Shown: one piece after another, positions 11,750 to 23,942 of the stretch
How the letters are laid out: every line of letters begins with the position of its first letter
Numbering within the stretch: position 1 is the stretch's first letter
Assembly: GCA_008828725.1 (NCBI GenBank)
Contig: MEHQ01003787.1
Coordinates: 25,509-89,508, forward strand
DNA from: Saccharina japonica
Lineage: Eukaryota; Sar; Phaeophyceae; Laminariales; Laminariaceae
Reading direction: 5' to 3'
DNA: 64,000 nt
The notes under the pieces: generated by a model
Database searches by the model: none
What the model was told of the DNA's origin: nothing
What the model saw: the letters and a program-made list of their open reading frames with translations, nothing else
Position numbers and translations under genes: made by a program

Positions 11750-12110
11750 TACCTGGTATGATGTATACTTCGTAGGTATATAATACCAGGCAGGGTAATC
11801 ACAGCAAGCAGCAGTTATATTCAGAGGTTAGTTGTTTGTTGGAGACGCCCTATATATGGCATGATACACTCGAGGCCACACCAAGGGTAATCACAGCAAG
11901 CAGCAGTTCATCAGAGTTGTGTTGCAGGCGCCCCATTAATATATGGCATGATGCATACATTCGAGGTAATACCAAGCAGGGTCATTTAATCACAGCGAGC
12001 GGCAGTTATTCAGAGAGGTAGGTTGTGTTGCAGACGTCCTATATATACGGCATGATGTATATTCGAGGCCTATTGATAGTAGCAACACGTTTTCGACGCC
12101 CTGTGTGACA
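11750..12110 (+). repeat. Tandem repeat, ~97-bp unit, about 3.5 copies
   Basis: Units contain GGGTAATCACAGCAAGCAGC, then TCAGAG-TTGTGTTG, GACGCCC, TATATATGGCATGATACA and CTCGAGG. Units are diverged, so the array is not young. Confidence 0.75.
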
Positions 12111-12210
12111 TACCAGGTACATCACACCGTATACTTGCATTCGAGACAGCACACTCCCTGGGACGAAATTCAGAGCCGGTTTTCTAAAAGAAACTTGGGC
12201 GAGGGGGGTC

Positions 12211-12431
12211 TCTTGCATGCACCTGAATTGCTAGCAGGGTAGGTCTTGCCTGTCGTATATGGCATCGCATTGTCTGCTCTGCTTACTGGACTGAGCGTAG
12301 TATCTCTGTGTCGTAGTTTTGTGACCACATAACTGGTAACTTTTTAGGATGAAGAATCGGCACGGACACTGGGTGTGCTGGATGTCGACGGGTAGAAAGG
12401 AAGGTTTAATGTGAAGAACACACACACACAC
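12211..12431 (+). repeat. Family D repeat, full copy 1
   Basis: It begins TCTTGCATGCACCTGAATTG and ends GTTTAATGTGAAGAACACAC with a CA run. Aligned by eye with 32963-33186 it differs at about ten positions over 220 bp. The CA run at the end may be the 3' tail of a retroposed element. Confidence 0.85.
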
Positions 12432-12614
12432 GACGAAGATGAGGGCTTTGGAAGTTTCGCCTCGAGATTTTTCCATAGACATGTCTCTCGCCGGGCACTC
12501 TCTCACAGATGTGGAGAAAATCGTCTGTGAATTTCGTCCAAGGGCAAAGATGTCGGGAGATAGGAGTTTCAACCCTTGGCAGACAGCCGCTTCGCCTTGA
12601 CATATGCCGTGACT

Positions 12615-12680
12615 GACACCAAACTACTAGGTTTTAGTTTGGAACACTTCGGCCCTGCACCCTTTGACAGCGCATGTTTT
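12615..12680 (+). repeat. Family L repeat
   Basis: ACTAGGTTTTAGTTTGGAAC followed by ACTTCGGCCCTGCACCCTTT matches two adjacent copies at 57341-57405 and 57411-57475. Confidence 0.65.
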
Positions 12681-13119
12681 GCCTTGCTTGACGTGTCTCC
12701 CGCCATTTTTGTCCAAGGGTGCGTGTGTGTTGCCTAAATCCCAAGTGTGGTACGGCGGTATCACATGTTATACATACTAGTTTTATATATACATTCATGC
12801 CGGTGCATACCAAAACATATGCCAGGTGTGGTGTTACATGCCAACCATGTACGGTATTTTCATACGAGTGAAAAACAAGCGCGCAGCAGGACAGCAGCAG
12901 CAGCATAACAGTGCGGCTATTTTAGTGGCATGCTACTACTGTGGCGCCTGTGCAAGATCTCCGTGCATTGTACATACTTCCGGTAGATCCCCTATGTACA
13001 TACGATTACTTTAGGTATCTCCTCAGCTTGTAGGGCTGCTTCACCGATGCTTGATGTAGTCATCACGTTTTTTTTTGTTGGTTCAACACTTTTTTACCCG
13101 TTGCAGTCAGCCCTAAACC

Positions 13120-13295
13120 TCTCCTCCCATTTATTTGCTTCGCTCCAGCTCCCGCCCTATTAATAGTCGTAACTCAGACCCGGGGCCACATAGCAGCCCC
13201 CCCCCCCCCCCCAACAACGCTATATGCGCGCCTTGCGCTTTTATCGCGAGAAGGGCTTGCCCTTTCTTTCCTCGTCGACGCGTGGAATATATACC
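13120..13295 (-). mobile_element. SINE family S, head-truncated copy 2
   Basis: It contains the common core (AGTCGTAACTCAGACCCGGG on the + strand), a C run of about 16, CGCGAGAAGGGCTTG and CCTCGTCGACGCG. The tRNA-like head is missing. It carries CTATTAATAG (13157-13166) where other copies have CTAG. Confidence 0.75.
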
Positions 13296-13679
13296 AGCTA
13301 TTATATATTACACATATATCAAGTAGTACTACTTGGTACCTGGTACCTGGTGACTAATAATGCGCACATCACTCACACACCCGATCGAGCGATTCAGAGC
13401 GACTGACACCAGCCGAACAAATCGTACACTGCCGCCATAGTCAGGCACCATCTGGAGTACTTTATTATCTGGCACCAGGTTTACCTGCTCGATGTTGATG
13501 ATCGTTTGTTTCCTTGACTCCCTCCCGTATGTATGTACACTCGTATACCCTACCGTATCATACAACACCCAAAATGGCACACCAACACGCGCCCCCCCCC
13601 TATTTTCCATGTCCGAGACGGATTTCTACAAACCATATGCCTTATTAGAGGGCAAATCACAACGGAAACGGCAGCTTCT

Positions 13680-14022
13680 TTTTTTTTCTTTTTTTTTCCA
13701 TCCCATTTATTATCTTCGCACTTCTTTCTTTCTCCCTACCTAGTCGTAACTCAGATCCGGGGTCACAAAGTAGGCTCCTCTCCCTCCTCCCCCACTACGG
13801 CTCTTGCCTTGATTTTTATCGCGCAGAGGGTTCATTAAGCCTTCCCAACGCTCGTCGATTTTCATCAATTTTTTGCCAGCTCACGCTCTCGCGCTTTCCG
13901 CTAGTCAAGATATATTTTTTTGCGAGAAAAAGTCCCTACGACGAGCATGCACTCGGGGGGGCTCGAACTTACGATCTTGACTTTAACAGGCTTCGTGGTT
14001 ACCTGCTAGCCCACCGGGGCAA
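13680..14022 (-). mobile_element. SINE family S, full copy 3 (subfamily 2)
   Basis: On the minus strand it runs from a tRNA-like head (GCCCCGGTGGGCTAGCAGG) through GTTCGAGCC-like B-box sequence, a subfamily-2 middle (CGACGAGCGTTGGGAAGGCT), the shared core and an A-rich tail (AATAAATGGGATGG then A/G runs). The middle differs from that of subfamily 1 copies. Confidence 0.85.
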
Positions 14023-14216
14023 CGTATGGAAAGGTATCTCGACGAGATATTTCCACACGCATCGCTCCGCGTTGTTTGCACTCTTCCCATTGTGGAGAAA
14101 ATAAGTTTGGAAGCTCGTCCGAGGTTGTGTGTGTTGTCTTAGCACTTATCACCCGTGTTGTCACCCGTGTGATATGTTAGGTACTCTACAGAGTACTGGG
14201 GCTTTGTGTTTGTTTT

Positions 14217-14545
14217 CCCATCCCTCCTATGTATTATCTTCGCCCTTCCTTTCTCTCTCCTTTCTAGTCGTAACTCAGATCCGGGGTCACAAAGTAGTCT
14301 CTTCTCTCCCTCCTCCTCCCCCACTACGTACGGTTCTTGCCTTGCATTTTTATCGCGAGCAAGATTATTTCAGCACTTTCTTTCCTCGTCAACTCTCGTC
14401 GAATTGTGCTTTTACCCACGCTATAATATGCGCTCTCGACAGCAGTTGGTGTCATTTGAGAATAAAAATCTCCATACGGAGACTCGAACCCTCGACCTCC
14501 AACCTAACAGGCTTCGTGGTTATCTGTTAGACCACCGGGGCGATG
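14217..14545 (-). mobile_element. SINE family S, full copy 4 (subfamily 1)
   Basis: On the minus strand the head has a perfect A-box match, TGGTCTAACAG (consensus TRGYNNARNNG), and a B box GGTTCGAGTCT (one mismatch to GGTTCGANTCC), as in RNA polymerase III promoters of tRNA genes. The body ends in the core AACTCAGATCCGGGG (as + strand) and tail. TACGTA (14325-14330) is extra relative to copy 3. Confidence 0.9.
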
Positions 14546-14552
14546 AGACAGC

Positions 14553-14710
14553 ACGAATAAGGCGGCCGCTCGATATAAGGCGGTCAAAATCGGCCGTCAT
14601 GAGCGGACAAGTGCACTCACATGCAGGAGTGAATGCGGTGGCCACTCGATATAAGGCGGTCAAAATCTCGGCGCACTATTACACCGCCTTCTATGGGCCC
14701 CACTACTTCT
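14553..14710 (+). repeat. Family H repeat, copy 1
   Basis: Two internal GATATAAGGCGGTCAAAATC blocks are separated by ~85 bp, and it ends ACACCGCC...GGGCCCCACTACT. It matches 31765-32022 and 53528-53705. It abuts the head end of the SINE at 14545. Confidence 0.7.
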
Positions 14711-14777
14711 GTACTTTGTATCTCTTTGCTGGCAGGTATTATTTATACATACTCATTTATATAGTAAAATAAAACAA

Positions 14778-14868
14778 GCTAGCTGTGAGATCGAGGATTT
14801 CGTCGAAACTCATGTTTGCAAGCTGAGCGAGAGCTGAGTGTGATACTTCGATCGCGGGTACTTGAGGG
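14778..14868 (+). repeat. Family C module, copy 1
   Basis: It contains AGCTGTGAGATCGAGGATTT, CGTCGAAACTCATGTTTGC, AAGCTGAG and GTGATACTTCGATCGCG. Among the best conserved dispersed blocks in the window. Confidence 0.8.
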
Positions 14869-14891
14869 TGTATACGTGCACACACAGAACA

Positions 14892-14922
<31 letters not shown>

Positions 14923-16379
14923 CGCAGCGCGCAGCTCTACTCTGCCGAGGCCATTAGGTTGGTCGCCAACCATGCTCGTGACTCGCGAAGAATCTCGAAG
15001 GGAAATTCACCCATACGAACAAAATCACGAAATGTCCCGACGGCGTACGTACGTATATATTATACGTACGTACTGGTACTTAATTTTGCTGCTGCTGCTG
15101 TACATACCGGTAGGGCATAACACCCCATTCCCGCTTTTCGCACCCACAACGACAGAGTCAGACAGCCAGTCGCACCCACAACAGACAGCCAGACAGTCAA
15201 GTGCATTTGGCAGGCGATGGATTTTCTTTTGGCTCGTGTCGTAGCTTGTGACCACACTGAGAGAGATATATGTGGTATATGTATCTCTCACGATGCGTTG
15301 GGTGAAGGGCAGGCACGGGGACTGCTGGGTGGTGCTGGATGTCGATATGTCGATGGATGGGATGGGCGGAGAGTGGAGAGAAACACGAGCAACAAACATA
15401 TTTTTATGCTCGCATTACCACAGGTATTTTACTATTAATAGTACCTCAAGATCCTCGGAAACTGCTGTACGTAGTGCTGGTCTTTATAGTCTGTAAAGCT
15501 GTAAAGGCTCAGAGCGCACAACAGGTGTATGGGGAGGGGGGTCCGCACACTGACTGGCTGCACTGACTACTATTGTGAGGTTTGGTGGTGAGTCTTGAGT
15601 GCTGTGCGCTGTCCGCTGTGCATACATAACTCTTCTGATTCTTATACGTACATACGTATGATAGATACGTACGTACGTATTCGTCGTTCGTTTACTCGTT
15701 TACTCGTTTACTCGGCACACAACAACCACGAAGAACGTAAGCCGAACGTAAAACGCACACCGGGCCAAGCAGCCAAGCAGCGACCTCGGATATGAGAAGG
15801 AGACGATCTGCGATCGATTTTTTTTAGATAAAATTATAAAACGACAGCGATCGATTGTACATATTCATATATATGAATATGTTTGTATGTATGATATGAT
15901 ATGATATCAGTATCTTATACTTCTGTCGCATGTATGTGTGCCAGGTATCGTATGATAAGATAAGAGAGCCCATGCTCTCTTGATACGAGCAGGTACATCG
16001 TATATACAGCGTTCAAGGTACACATACACTTATGCACGTATTGTATATGTGTAACACCTGTGGTACGGTATCATATTCTCCCTACGAGTAGACAGCCATG
16101 CCACCCCTCCGCCTTTGCTCCTTTCTGCTATCTGCTGCTACGACGGTTATCCCCGGCGGTCAGCATGCAAGAAGAGTGTATGATATGTATATTCAATAAG
16201 TATATTATCATATCATACGCGTGTACCAGGTAATATTTATAACCTTGGTATATCGTATAGAGCGAGGGAAGCGGGGATGGGCAAGTCGGCAAGTCCCACC
16301 GCCCGGTTGTGGTGTTCATAATAATCGATTATTAGGGACGCGTATCGCTAAACCGCTTGGGAACCCCTTTTAAGTTTCA

Positions 16380-16600
16380 AGTTTTTTTTTTTTTTTTCCG
16401 TCCCATTTATTGTCTTCTTTTCTCTCGCAAAGTCGTGACTCAGACCCGGGGGTCACAAAAGTAAGCTCTTTCTTCTCCCTCCCCCCCCAATGTCCCCCAC
16501 TGCGACGGTCTCGTACCTTGCGTTTTTATCGCGAGAACAACTTCAGCCCGTTTCTTCCCCTCGTCGACTCGCATCGAATTGCGCCTTTACCTATAAGAGA
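16380..16600 (-). mobile_element. SINE family S, head-truncated copy 5 (subfamily 1)
   Basis: T run (tail) at left, then CCGTCCCATTTATTGTCTTC, the CAGACCCGGGGGTCAC core, TTTTTATCGCGAGAAC and CTCGTCGACTCGCATCGAA. The tRNA-like head is absent. Confidence 0.8.
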
Positions 16601-16914
16601 TTCGTAGCGACTACGTGAAACAATGATAACTCTGTTCGGTGTCACCACCCGTCTACTACCACCATATGTACGAGAACCAATCGTGACTATTAATAGCGCC
16701 CACCCGTACGGGTAATAAGGGTTATGCTACAGCGTCCTTTCCGTGCCGTGCGAGACTACTTGCAGACGCATGCTACGCGGTAGAGGTGAACCGTTTTTTT
16801 TTTTTTGAGCTCCCTTTACTTGAGGAGTTTCCATACAAATAGTATGTAAAAAAAATAGGTTTTGGAGGAAGTTGAAAGTGCTACGGACGCATGCTACGTA
16901 CGGACGGTATCATA

Positions 16915-17040
16915 GAGGTGCCCCATGTTTTCTCTGAGGGCGTTAAACTTGACTGTACCTCTCCCCAAAAAACTGATTTTGGAGGATAATAAATCGTTAC
17001 GTACACGATGGACAATCGCATGGCCTCTTCGTAAAGTATG
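16915..17040 (+). repeat. Family P repeat
   Basis: CTCCCCAAAAAACTGATTTT, then GGACAATCGCATGGCCTC, matches 54238-54310, 54385-54455, 55645-55785 and 63180-63325. Confidence 0.55.
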
Positions 17041-17108
17041 CAAAGAAAAAAATAGCAACACAAGAATGAAACTCCGACGAATTTGGAATTCGGACGAATT
17101 TGGTTTAA

Positions 17109-17285
17109 TAATAACCCATTCAGAACTGAAAAACTTGTCCAACTCTAATTCCAAGTAGTTTGTCCCCAACAAAAACGGGGGGGGCCGGTTCTCAAGGGGG
17201 TTAAGAACTGGTCCCACCAATCTGGGGACGAACTACGTACTTGGAAGTAGTGTGTGACATTTTTTTTCCGTTCTGTGTGGGTTAA
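17109..17285. mobile_element. Two head-to-head E MITEs
   Basis: 17109-17204 reads ACCCATTCAGAACTG...GGTTCTCAAGGGGGTTAA (minus copy) and 17200-17285 reads GGTTAAGAACTGGTCCCACC...TGTGTGGGTTAA (plus copy). They appear to share the central TTAA. The second carries TACGTA (17234-17239), where other copies read ACTACTTGG. Confidence 0.7.
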
Positions 17286-17565
17286 GGACGCCCCCGATCA
17301 TTCAGAAACTGTTTCAGCGAAAAAGTGCTCGTATATACCTCTATCGTACGTAGCACACGTCTACGTATCATATCATACGTACGAACGAGCACCCCGGTGA
17401 ACAACCCCATGACCTGCCCTTGTAGGACTGGAGTCCCGTTTTGGGGACAAATTACTTAGAATTAGAGGGATTTGTCCCCAAAAACGGGACTGCAGCCCTA
17501 AAAGGGTTAACTCTTGAAAAAATGGCGGGACACAAGGAAGACTGAAAGTCCTGACGATTTTGGGT

Positions 17566-17655
17566 TTAACCCCTTAAGAATTGGTCCCCCGTTTTTGGGG
17601 ACAAACTACTTGGAAATAGTGTGGGATACTTTTTTTTCAGTTCTGAATGGGTTAA
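17566..17655 (+). mobile_element. Family E MITE (TTAA-flanked, piggyBac-like), 90 bp
   Basis: This is the cleanest copy. It starts TTAACCCCTTAAGAATTGG, has TTTGGGGACAAACTACTTGG inside, and ends CAGTTCTGAATGGGTTAA. The termini are inverted repeats beginning CCC inside a TTAA at each end, the arrangement of piggyBac-superfamily elements (TTAA target site). It is far too short to encode a transposase, so it would need one supplied in trans. Confidence 0.85.
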
Positions 17656-18205
17656 GGAGCGCGATCGTTCAGAAACCATTTCAGCCAAAAAAAAAAAAGT
17701 GCTACGTATATATATACGTACCTTTGTCGTAGCACGCGTCTGGCATGGTATGAGAACACCGGTTTGCATCATCCCCCGATCTACATCATGGCCGTTACTA
17801 TGTAACCGAGGGTGGTCGAAAAATTATTTTTCGACATCTCATATAATTTTTTGTTCGTTAGGGGGGGGGGAGTTACTAAAACCAAGTGAAAAAAATGAAA
17901 ATAAGGATATTTTTTTTTCCATTTTCTTATTTCATCATGTGATCACAACGGTTGCAGCGGTTTTCTATTCCGACCTCTGGGGGTGTGGTGTGTCGTTTTC
18001 TCTTTTTTCTCGACGCCCCTGATGTAACCGCCGAATTTAGCGTCAATTTGGCCCTTGGAAGCCCCAAGGGGTCGATATTATTAGTGGGGGGGTTTCCTTG
18101 TTGTGCGTTAACTACGACGAGCGTTCAACGGCATGCGTGACACTCGTCGTGTCATATCCTACCGAGGGGCACAGCAGAAGAAGCTGTCAATGTATAAATT
18201 AAAAC

Positions 18206-18294
18206 CCGTAAGTACGCGCGATCGAAGTATGACACTCAGCCTGCTCAGCTTGCAAAGATAAGTTACGGCGAAATCCTCCATCTCATCACAGGTG
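18206..18294 (-). repeat. Family C module, copy 2
   Basis: Inverted relative to copy 1: TACGCGCGATCGAAGTATGA, CAGCTTGCAAAGATAAG and CGAAATCCTCCATCTCATCA, followed by a T-rich run. Confidence 0.75.
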
Positions 18295-18660
18295 TTTTTT
18301 TTTGTTTTTTTTTTCTTCAATTTTTATAAATATTTCGTTGCGGGTTTTTCTGCTCCTATTCCAAGTATTGTGCCCCCTAAACCGAAGTAAGTTTTGTGGG
18401 TGAATGCTACACGTATTAGATATAGCAACGAAACATCAGAATGTCTCACGATGATTACGACGGGGGTTCTATGAAGCGCCAACTTCGCAGCAGCTTCACA
18501 CAAACGGAGGTCTATTTCATACTCTGGTCGTACCCGCCTTCCACTTTCCACCACTTCGTATGTACGCACACAGCATCGAAAGTTAAGTTGTTCTTCTCTC
18601 AGAGTAGACTACGTACTGAGTAGGATTGTTTCTGTAATATACCAGGTACAAAATAATTCA

Positions 18661-18845
18661 ATGAAGATCGACGAGCGTTGGGAAGGCTGAACCCTGTGCG
18701 CGATAAAAATCAAGGCAGGAACCGTAGTGGGGGAGGAGGGAGCGGAGCCTACTTTGTGACCCCGGATCTAAGTTACGACTAGGGAGGGAGAAAGGCAGAA
18801 GTGCGAAGATAATGAATGGGATGGAAAAAACAAAACAAAAAAAGG
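18661..18845 (+). mobile_element. SINE family S, 5'-truncated copy 6 (subfamily 2)
   Basis: It starts in the subfamily-2 middle (GACGAGCGTTGGGAAGGCT), then CGATAAAAATCAAGGCAGG, CCCCGGATCTAAGTTACGAC, AATGAATGGGATGG and an A-rich tail. 5' truncation is typical of reverse-transcribed elements. Confidence 0.85.
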
Positions 18846-19140
18846 TCTCCCATTTGCTCCCACTTCCGATTCCTTCTTTTCCGGGGTATGTACGATATGT
18901 ACTGGTACGCTGTAATATATACGTACTCGTATATATATAATACTTACAATACGTCGTATACTATGATATTTTACCAGAGTACCACATGTTAATTACACGA
19001 TACGCGAACTCGCGCTTTGAAGGTATCCATGTACAGCAGTATGATATCCGGATCATATGATTTGTTCACACAACTAAATGAGTAATAAGTCCCATTTTTT
19101 ATATCATACGTGGCTGGTATCGAATATACTACCAACATCC

Positions 19141-19480
19141 GGTCGCCCCGGTGGGCTAGCAGGTAACCACGAAGCTTGTTAGCGTCAAGGTCGCGAGTTC
19201 GAGCCCCCCCGAGTGCATGCTCACAGGGACTTTTTCTCGCAAAAAAAAGAAAATCTTGACTAGCGGAAAGCGCGAGAGCGTGAGTTGGCAAAATTCGATG
19301 AAAATCGACGAGCGTTGGGAAGGCTGAACCCTCTGCGCGATAAAAAACAAGGCAAGAACCGTAGTGGGGGGGAGGGAGAGGAGCCTACTTTGTGACCCCG
19401 GATCTGAGTTACGACTAGGGAGGGAGAAAGACAGAAGTGCGAAGATAATAAATGGGATGGGAACAAAAAAAAAAAAAAAT
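19141..19480 (+). mobile_element. SINE family S, full copy 7 (subfamily 2)
   Basis: A full + strand copy: head CGCCCCGGTGGGCTAGCAGG, B-box-like GAGTTCGAGCC, subfamily-2 middle, core GACCCCGGATCTGAGTTACG and an A14-like tail. It is the direct counterpart of copies 3 and 6. Confidence 0.9.
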
Positions 19481-20799
19481 TGTCACTAATATATTAATAT
19501 TAACAAACACACACATACCTGGTATATAATACCAGTATATCTTGTGATGCCTTGTACTGGTATACATTATGTACTATATACTATTAATAGCATTATTAAT
19601 AGTCTAATAGTACACCTACTTGTACAGTACTATTCAATAATAACAGCCTGCGCTGCTGTGTGGTTCGAGGCACATAGAAAATTCTCGCTTTGCTCCGTGG
19701 TATCGGGTTCGAGACTCAAAGCACAAATACATATTAGATCGTTTGGAATTTGCGCCGAGGGAGGAACGAACTTAGATAAAAATGACGCCCGATCTGTTTC
19801 AAGCTTCAAGCTTCAAGTTGACCAGACGAACAAGCCGGCGCTCCCTGGCATCGTCCGTCTTCCGTCGTCCGTTCGCCGTTTGCAGATAGATTGAGGACCT
19901 GTGGCGTACATTTATTGACGGTAGATGAACCCCCTGCCCCCCCACACACCCCCCCGCCCCTCATGCAGTTTCACTCATACTCGTTAGACTGCCTGTCTGT
20001 GTGTATGATATATACCTGCTGGATATATTCTTACAGAGTAACAGACATCAGTATCCAGCATTCAATCCTTCAGACATCAGAACTATTAATATTAGCACCT
20101 ATGATATAATATTTAATAGTCTACGTACACACATTACGTATGTATTAAGAATACGTACGTAAAAACGTATGGCATTGATACCAGGTTATATACGAATAGC
20201 ATGCCAATTTCACGTATGAAGGTATTCTATTAATACCTACCTGTGGTTACATACAGCACGTGTTTCCAGTCGAACCATATGTACGAAGGGGAGCGAATAC
20301 GGCGGTACGTACGTATGGGTAGTGACAAGGAGACGGGTCGACCTTTGCCCCTCTTGGGGGGAAACATGAAAAAGCGACTCCGTTCCGAAAGTTAGAAGTC
20401 GGGTCACAAAGTTACACCACGTTTTGTGTTCCTCCGGTGTAGGGCCTGATTGTGATATATACATACCGCGTTTTTAATTTTTTAATACATACCGCGTGTA
20501 GGAAGATCGTGAAAAACATGAGCGAATATACCGCCTCCATGTCCGTGTGGCTTATTAATGCTGGTGGGTGGTTGCGCTGCCGCCGCCGTGCTGCTGTCTC
20601 TCGCGCTATGATATATGCCAGGTATGTACATATGTAACACCGTCCCTGTGTGACTCGGGTGGTGGTCCTGCCATGTTGCGGTCTCGCGCGTCGGGCCCTC
20701 GTATAATACTATTGGATTTGATGGTAGTAGCGAATGCCGCTTGTTCTGCTGCTTGCTTCGGTGGTGTAAAACACTAGGTATAAACAATATATATATGCC

Positions 20800-20853
20800 C
20801 TCACGCAGCTTGCAAAGATGAGCTTCGACGAAATCCTCGCCCTCACAGCTGCC
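20800..20853 (-). repeat. Family C module, fragment
   Basis: CAGCTTGCAAAGATGAGCTT, CGACGAAATCCTCGCCCTCA and CAGCTGCCG, followed by a T-rich run. Confidence 0.7.
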
Positions 20854-21460
20854 GTTTTTATTTTTTTGCTATATATATATATAATGCCCTCTCATAAATT
20901 ATGATATATTGTATGTGAGTGTTAATAGTAATAGTGACGCTTTGTGTCATAAGAATGTCGAATGCCCATTCATCGGGGCTAGGGCACGTGCCCAGGGAGT
21001 GCATACAGACCCTTACCGAATGTTCTCGCTTGCTCCGGGCGTCTATTCGGTCTGTTTCTTCCTGTCTCCCCCTCCCTCCCCCCCTAGCTTCGCGTCGGAA
21101 AATTGGAAATGTAGCACTTATGCGCGCCGCTACCACTACTCTGAACCTTTTTTTGGGACCTTTTAGAAATAAACGTTGACGAAACTACGTGCGATGTATG
21201 ATGACCACTCGTACAGCGGTGATGCACGGAGCAGCCCAAGGCTCTGATGGTGGGCTAGGGTATGCGTGGGGTGGTATATATCGTACATACATGTACTAGG
21301 AGTACCCGATCTATACAGTTCGAGGGCGAGGAGTCACGCGACACGCTCGCAGCATGGCGTTGCCATGCTCGCCTCGTCCTCCTCCTCCTGCTGCGGGTGC
21401 TGCGGGTGCTGCGGGTGCTGCTGCTGGTGCTGCGCGATCACGACGATGTTGGATGTACTT

Positions 21461-21580
21461 TTACGGGGGACCATAGTAAATACTAGTAAATAGGACCTGC
21501 GGTACACTCTTAAAAACCCTACATATTTTCCCTATTTTTACCTACATTTTTTTGTCCTATTTATTATAGGTCCCCCCTGT
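21461..21580. mobile_element. Family F MITE, copy 1
   Basis: Left end GGGGGACCATAGTAAATACT, then AGTAAATAGGACC. The right end GTCCTATTTATTATAGGTCC is partly deleted compared with the inverted left end. Confidence 0.7.
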
Positions 21581-22427
21581 ACTAGACGCTCGATGCTCGA
21601 TTAGCATCAGAGACGCGTGCTACGATAGAGAGGGTCGTAGCGCTTTTTGCTTTTTTTTTTCTGGATGATCGAGCTCCTTAACCCAAATTCGTCGGACTTT
21701 CATTCTTGTGTTGCCAAATTTTGCGTAGTGTACCTATTAATAGGTCATCGGATTGTTGATCGGGTAGCACTTTTGGTTTCCTCCGAAATCATTTTTGGGG
21801 TGAGGTATGGAGCTCCTCAAGTGACCACCCTTACAAGGCAAAAACATGGTGCATCTCTATTGTAGCATTCGTCCAGACGGCACTTTGCTTGATGCTACAA
21901 CATGTAGTGTGTTTGGTCTTCTCGCCGTGATTGGACCCCGGCATAGGGTCACCATGTTACCATTACGTAGCATTGCTGCTGCTGACTGCTGACTGCTGTT
22001 GTGGTCGATATTAGTGTCACAGTAGTAGTACCTCGTAGTAGTCCCTCGCACCATGTTGCTTTCTCTCTGTCCACGAAAAACAGCACACAGAGACGCATGC
22101 ATGCAGCAGTAGTTTTGTTTTGCCCTTCCCTCTCTACGTATTCGTAGGACACGCGCGCGCGCGTCCCTTCATTCGTTGCCGTTTTCCTTCACGTACCTCT
22201 ACCGGGTGGGACACCGTGATATATATGTATATCAGCACGCCTTGCGTACGTAGAGCCTTATTCCACAGCACCCATCCTTGAAAAAACTTGAGCATGGCCT
22301 GATGTATACCACCGGGTACCGGTAGTAACTCGTTTGGCGCTTGCCCCTGGGCACGGTTTATGAATCCATCTTTTCTTACTCGAGTAGCGGCTTCCAAAAA
22401 AGGGGAGCCTTGTGTTCCTACTATTTA

Positions 22428-22534
22428 CGGAGGACCATGGTATATAGGACCAAATATTGTTAGCAAAAAATGGGTAAATATTTAGGTCTGTGTGCATCGT
22501 AGGTCCTATTTACTAGTGTTTACTATGGTCCTCT
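22428..22534. mobile_element. Family F MITE, copy 2
   Basis: Left end CGGAGGACCATGGTATATAG; right end GTCCTATTTACTAGTGTTTA followed by CTATGGTCCTC. The inverted ends are clear and the interior is AT-rich. Confidence 0.8.
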
Positions 22535-22900
22535 ATAATACTACGAGGCTATTTGTTGTTCTGGGGGCTGTACGGTAGTTGTTGCTACTGTTGTTGCCGC
22601 CGGCGCTTCCTCTTGAGCGCGTCGTGTGGCCGCCCGCCCGACCGCTGTCCACGCCGCCCTCGGGTCATATTTTTACGGCTCTCATCCCCTCGGCCTCAGG
22701 TCAGATTTTTACGGCTCTCACCCGCTCTGTCCTAGTGGCCGTGTTTTGGGGTCGGGTCGGTTCACACACCTGCCGTAGAAATACTTGCTACGATAAGAGT
22801 ACTCGTAGCACTTTTTTTTCGCTTGACGAGGCAAATATTTCTGACTGACTTCGTATTGGTATGCTCCTTAACCCAGTATCGTTCAAAATTCCATTTTTTT

Positions 22901-23036
22901 CGGGGGACCATCGTAGTAAATAGGGACGTACGGTACACACAAAAATCCAAAAATCCACGTATTTCCCTGTTTTTACTATTAATATTAATAAGAGGATGTG
23001 GTCCTATTTACTAGTGTTTACTATGCCTCCCCCCGT
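22901..23036. mobile_element. Family F MITE, copy 3
   Basis: Left end CGGGGGACCATCGTAGTAAA; right end GTCCTATTTACTAGTGTTTA then CTATGCCTCCCCCCG. The interior has TATTAATATTAATA. Confidence 0.8.
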
Positions 23037-23392
23037 AACATTGTTTTGCTCGTGCATCATTCGTGATACACCTGATATACGTATAGGGTTCGGGATTTTG
23101 ATTGTTCGTCAGGTTGCGCTTTTTTTATTATATTTTTTCTCAAAATCATTTTTGTTTTTCCCGGGTACATACATAAGAGATACCTATTAATAGTATAAGA
23201 GAGGTCCTATACTATAATCAAGTGAGGCGCCTCAGAAAACCTTTGGGCGCTACGATCCCTCTGAGGTTGAAAATAGCACGCGTGCCTATATACATACTAT
23301 ACCCGTAATGAATATAACGCGAAATATAACACGCAAGAACAACGTGCCCGCCGGGGTGCTTCTGCTTTCCCGAGCCGATTTAATAATATTGA

Positions 23393-23665
23393 GCGATTCG
23401 ACGCGAGGCGACGAGGGAAGAAAGCGGCTGAAGTCGTGCCTCGCGATAGAAAAAAATGCAAGGCACGAACCGTACGTGGTGGGGAGGGGGGGGGAGGGGG
23501 GGGGGAGAAGAGCCTGCTATATATACGAAGTCCTCGATCTCACAGCTGTTGTTTTTTAGTTAATAAAATATGTAACCCGGGGTCTGAGTTACGATTATCA
23601 ATACCATACGTAGCTACGAAAAATAAGGGTCAAGATAATACTTGGGATGGAGGGAGAAAAGAGAA
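23393..23665 (+). mobile_element. SINE family S copy 8 with inserted C fragment
   Basis: Left part: CGACGAGGGAAGAAAGCGGC, AAATGCAAGGCACGAACCG, a G-rich run and GAAGAGCCTGCTAT. Right part: CCGGGGTCTGAGTTACGAT and a tail-like CTTGGGATGGAGGG. Between them (about 23522-23570) is a family C fragment (CGAAGTCCTCGATCTCACAG), so the C piece arrived after the SINE. Confidence 0.75.
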
Positions 23666-23942
23666 AAATAGCGAAAGGGGGGGGACGCACACAACGAAAT
23701 TGTCGGACATTGGAAATAACTCGTCGGGATACTTTCATAATAATAGACGCATCGCTCTCCGTTTTGCGCGCCCCGTTCTGTTTTTCGTGAAACATGCAGC
23801 CTAGAAATTCGTCCCTATTTGGGGGCGGGGTGTCATCATCTTGCGCGTTATTAATATATGCGGTACCTGGTATCATATATACCTCTCCACGTCATGGTGA
23901 TGCGCTGCGGTGTGGTATATATTAGAAGCATTAAAAAAAAAA

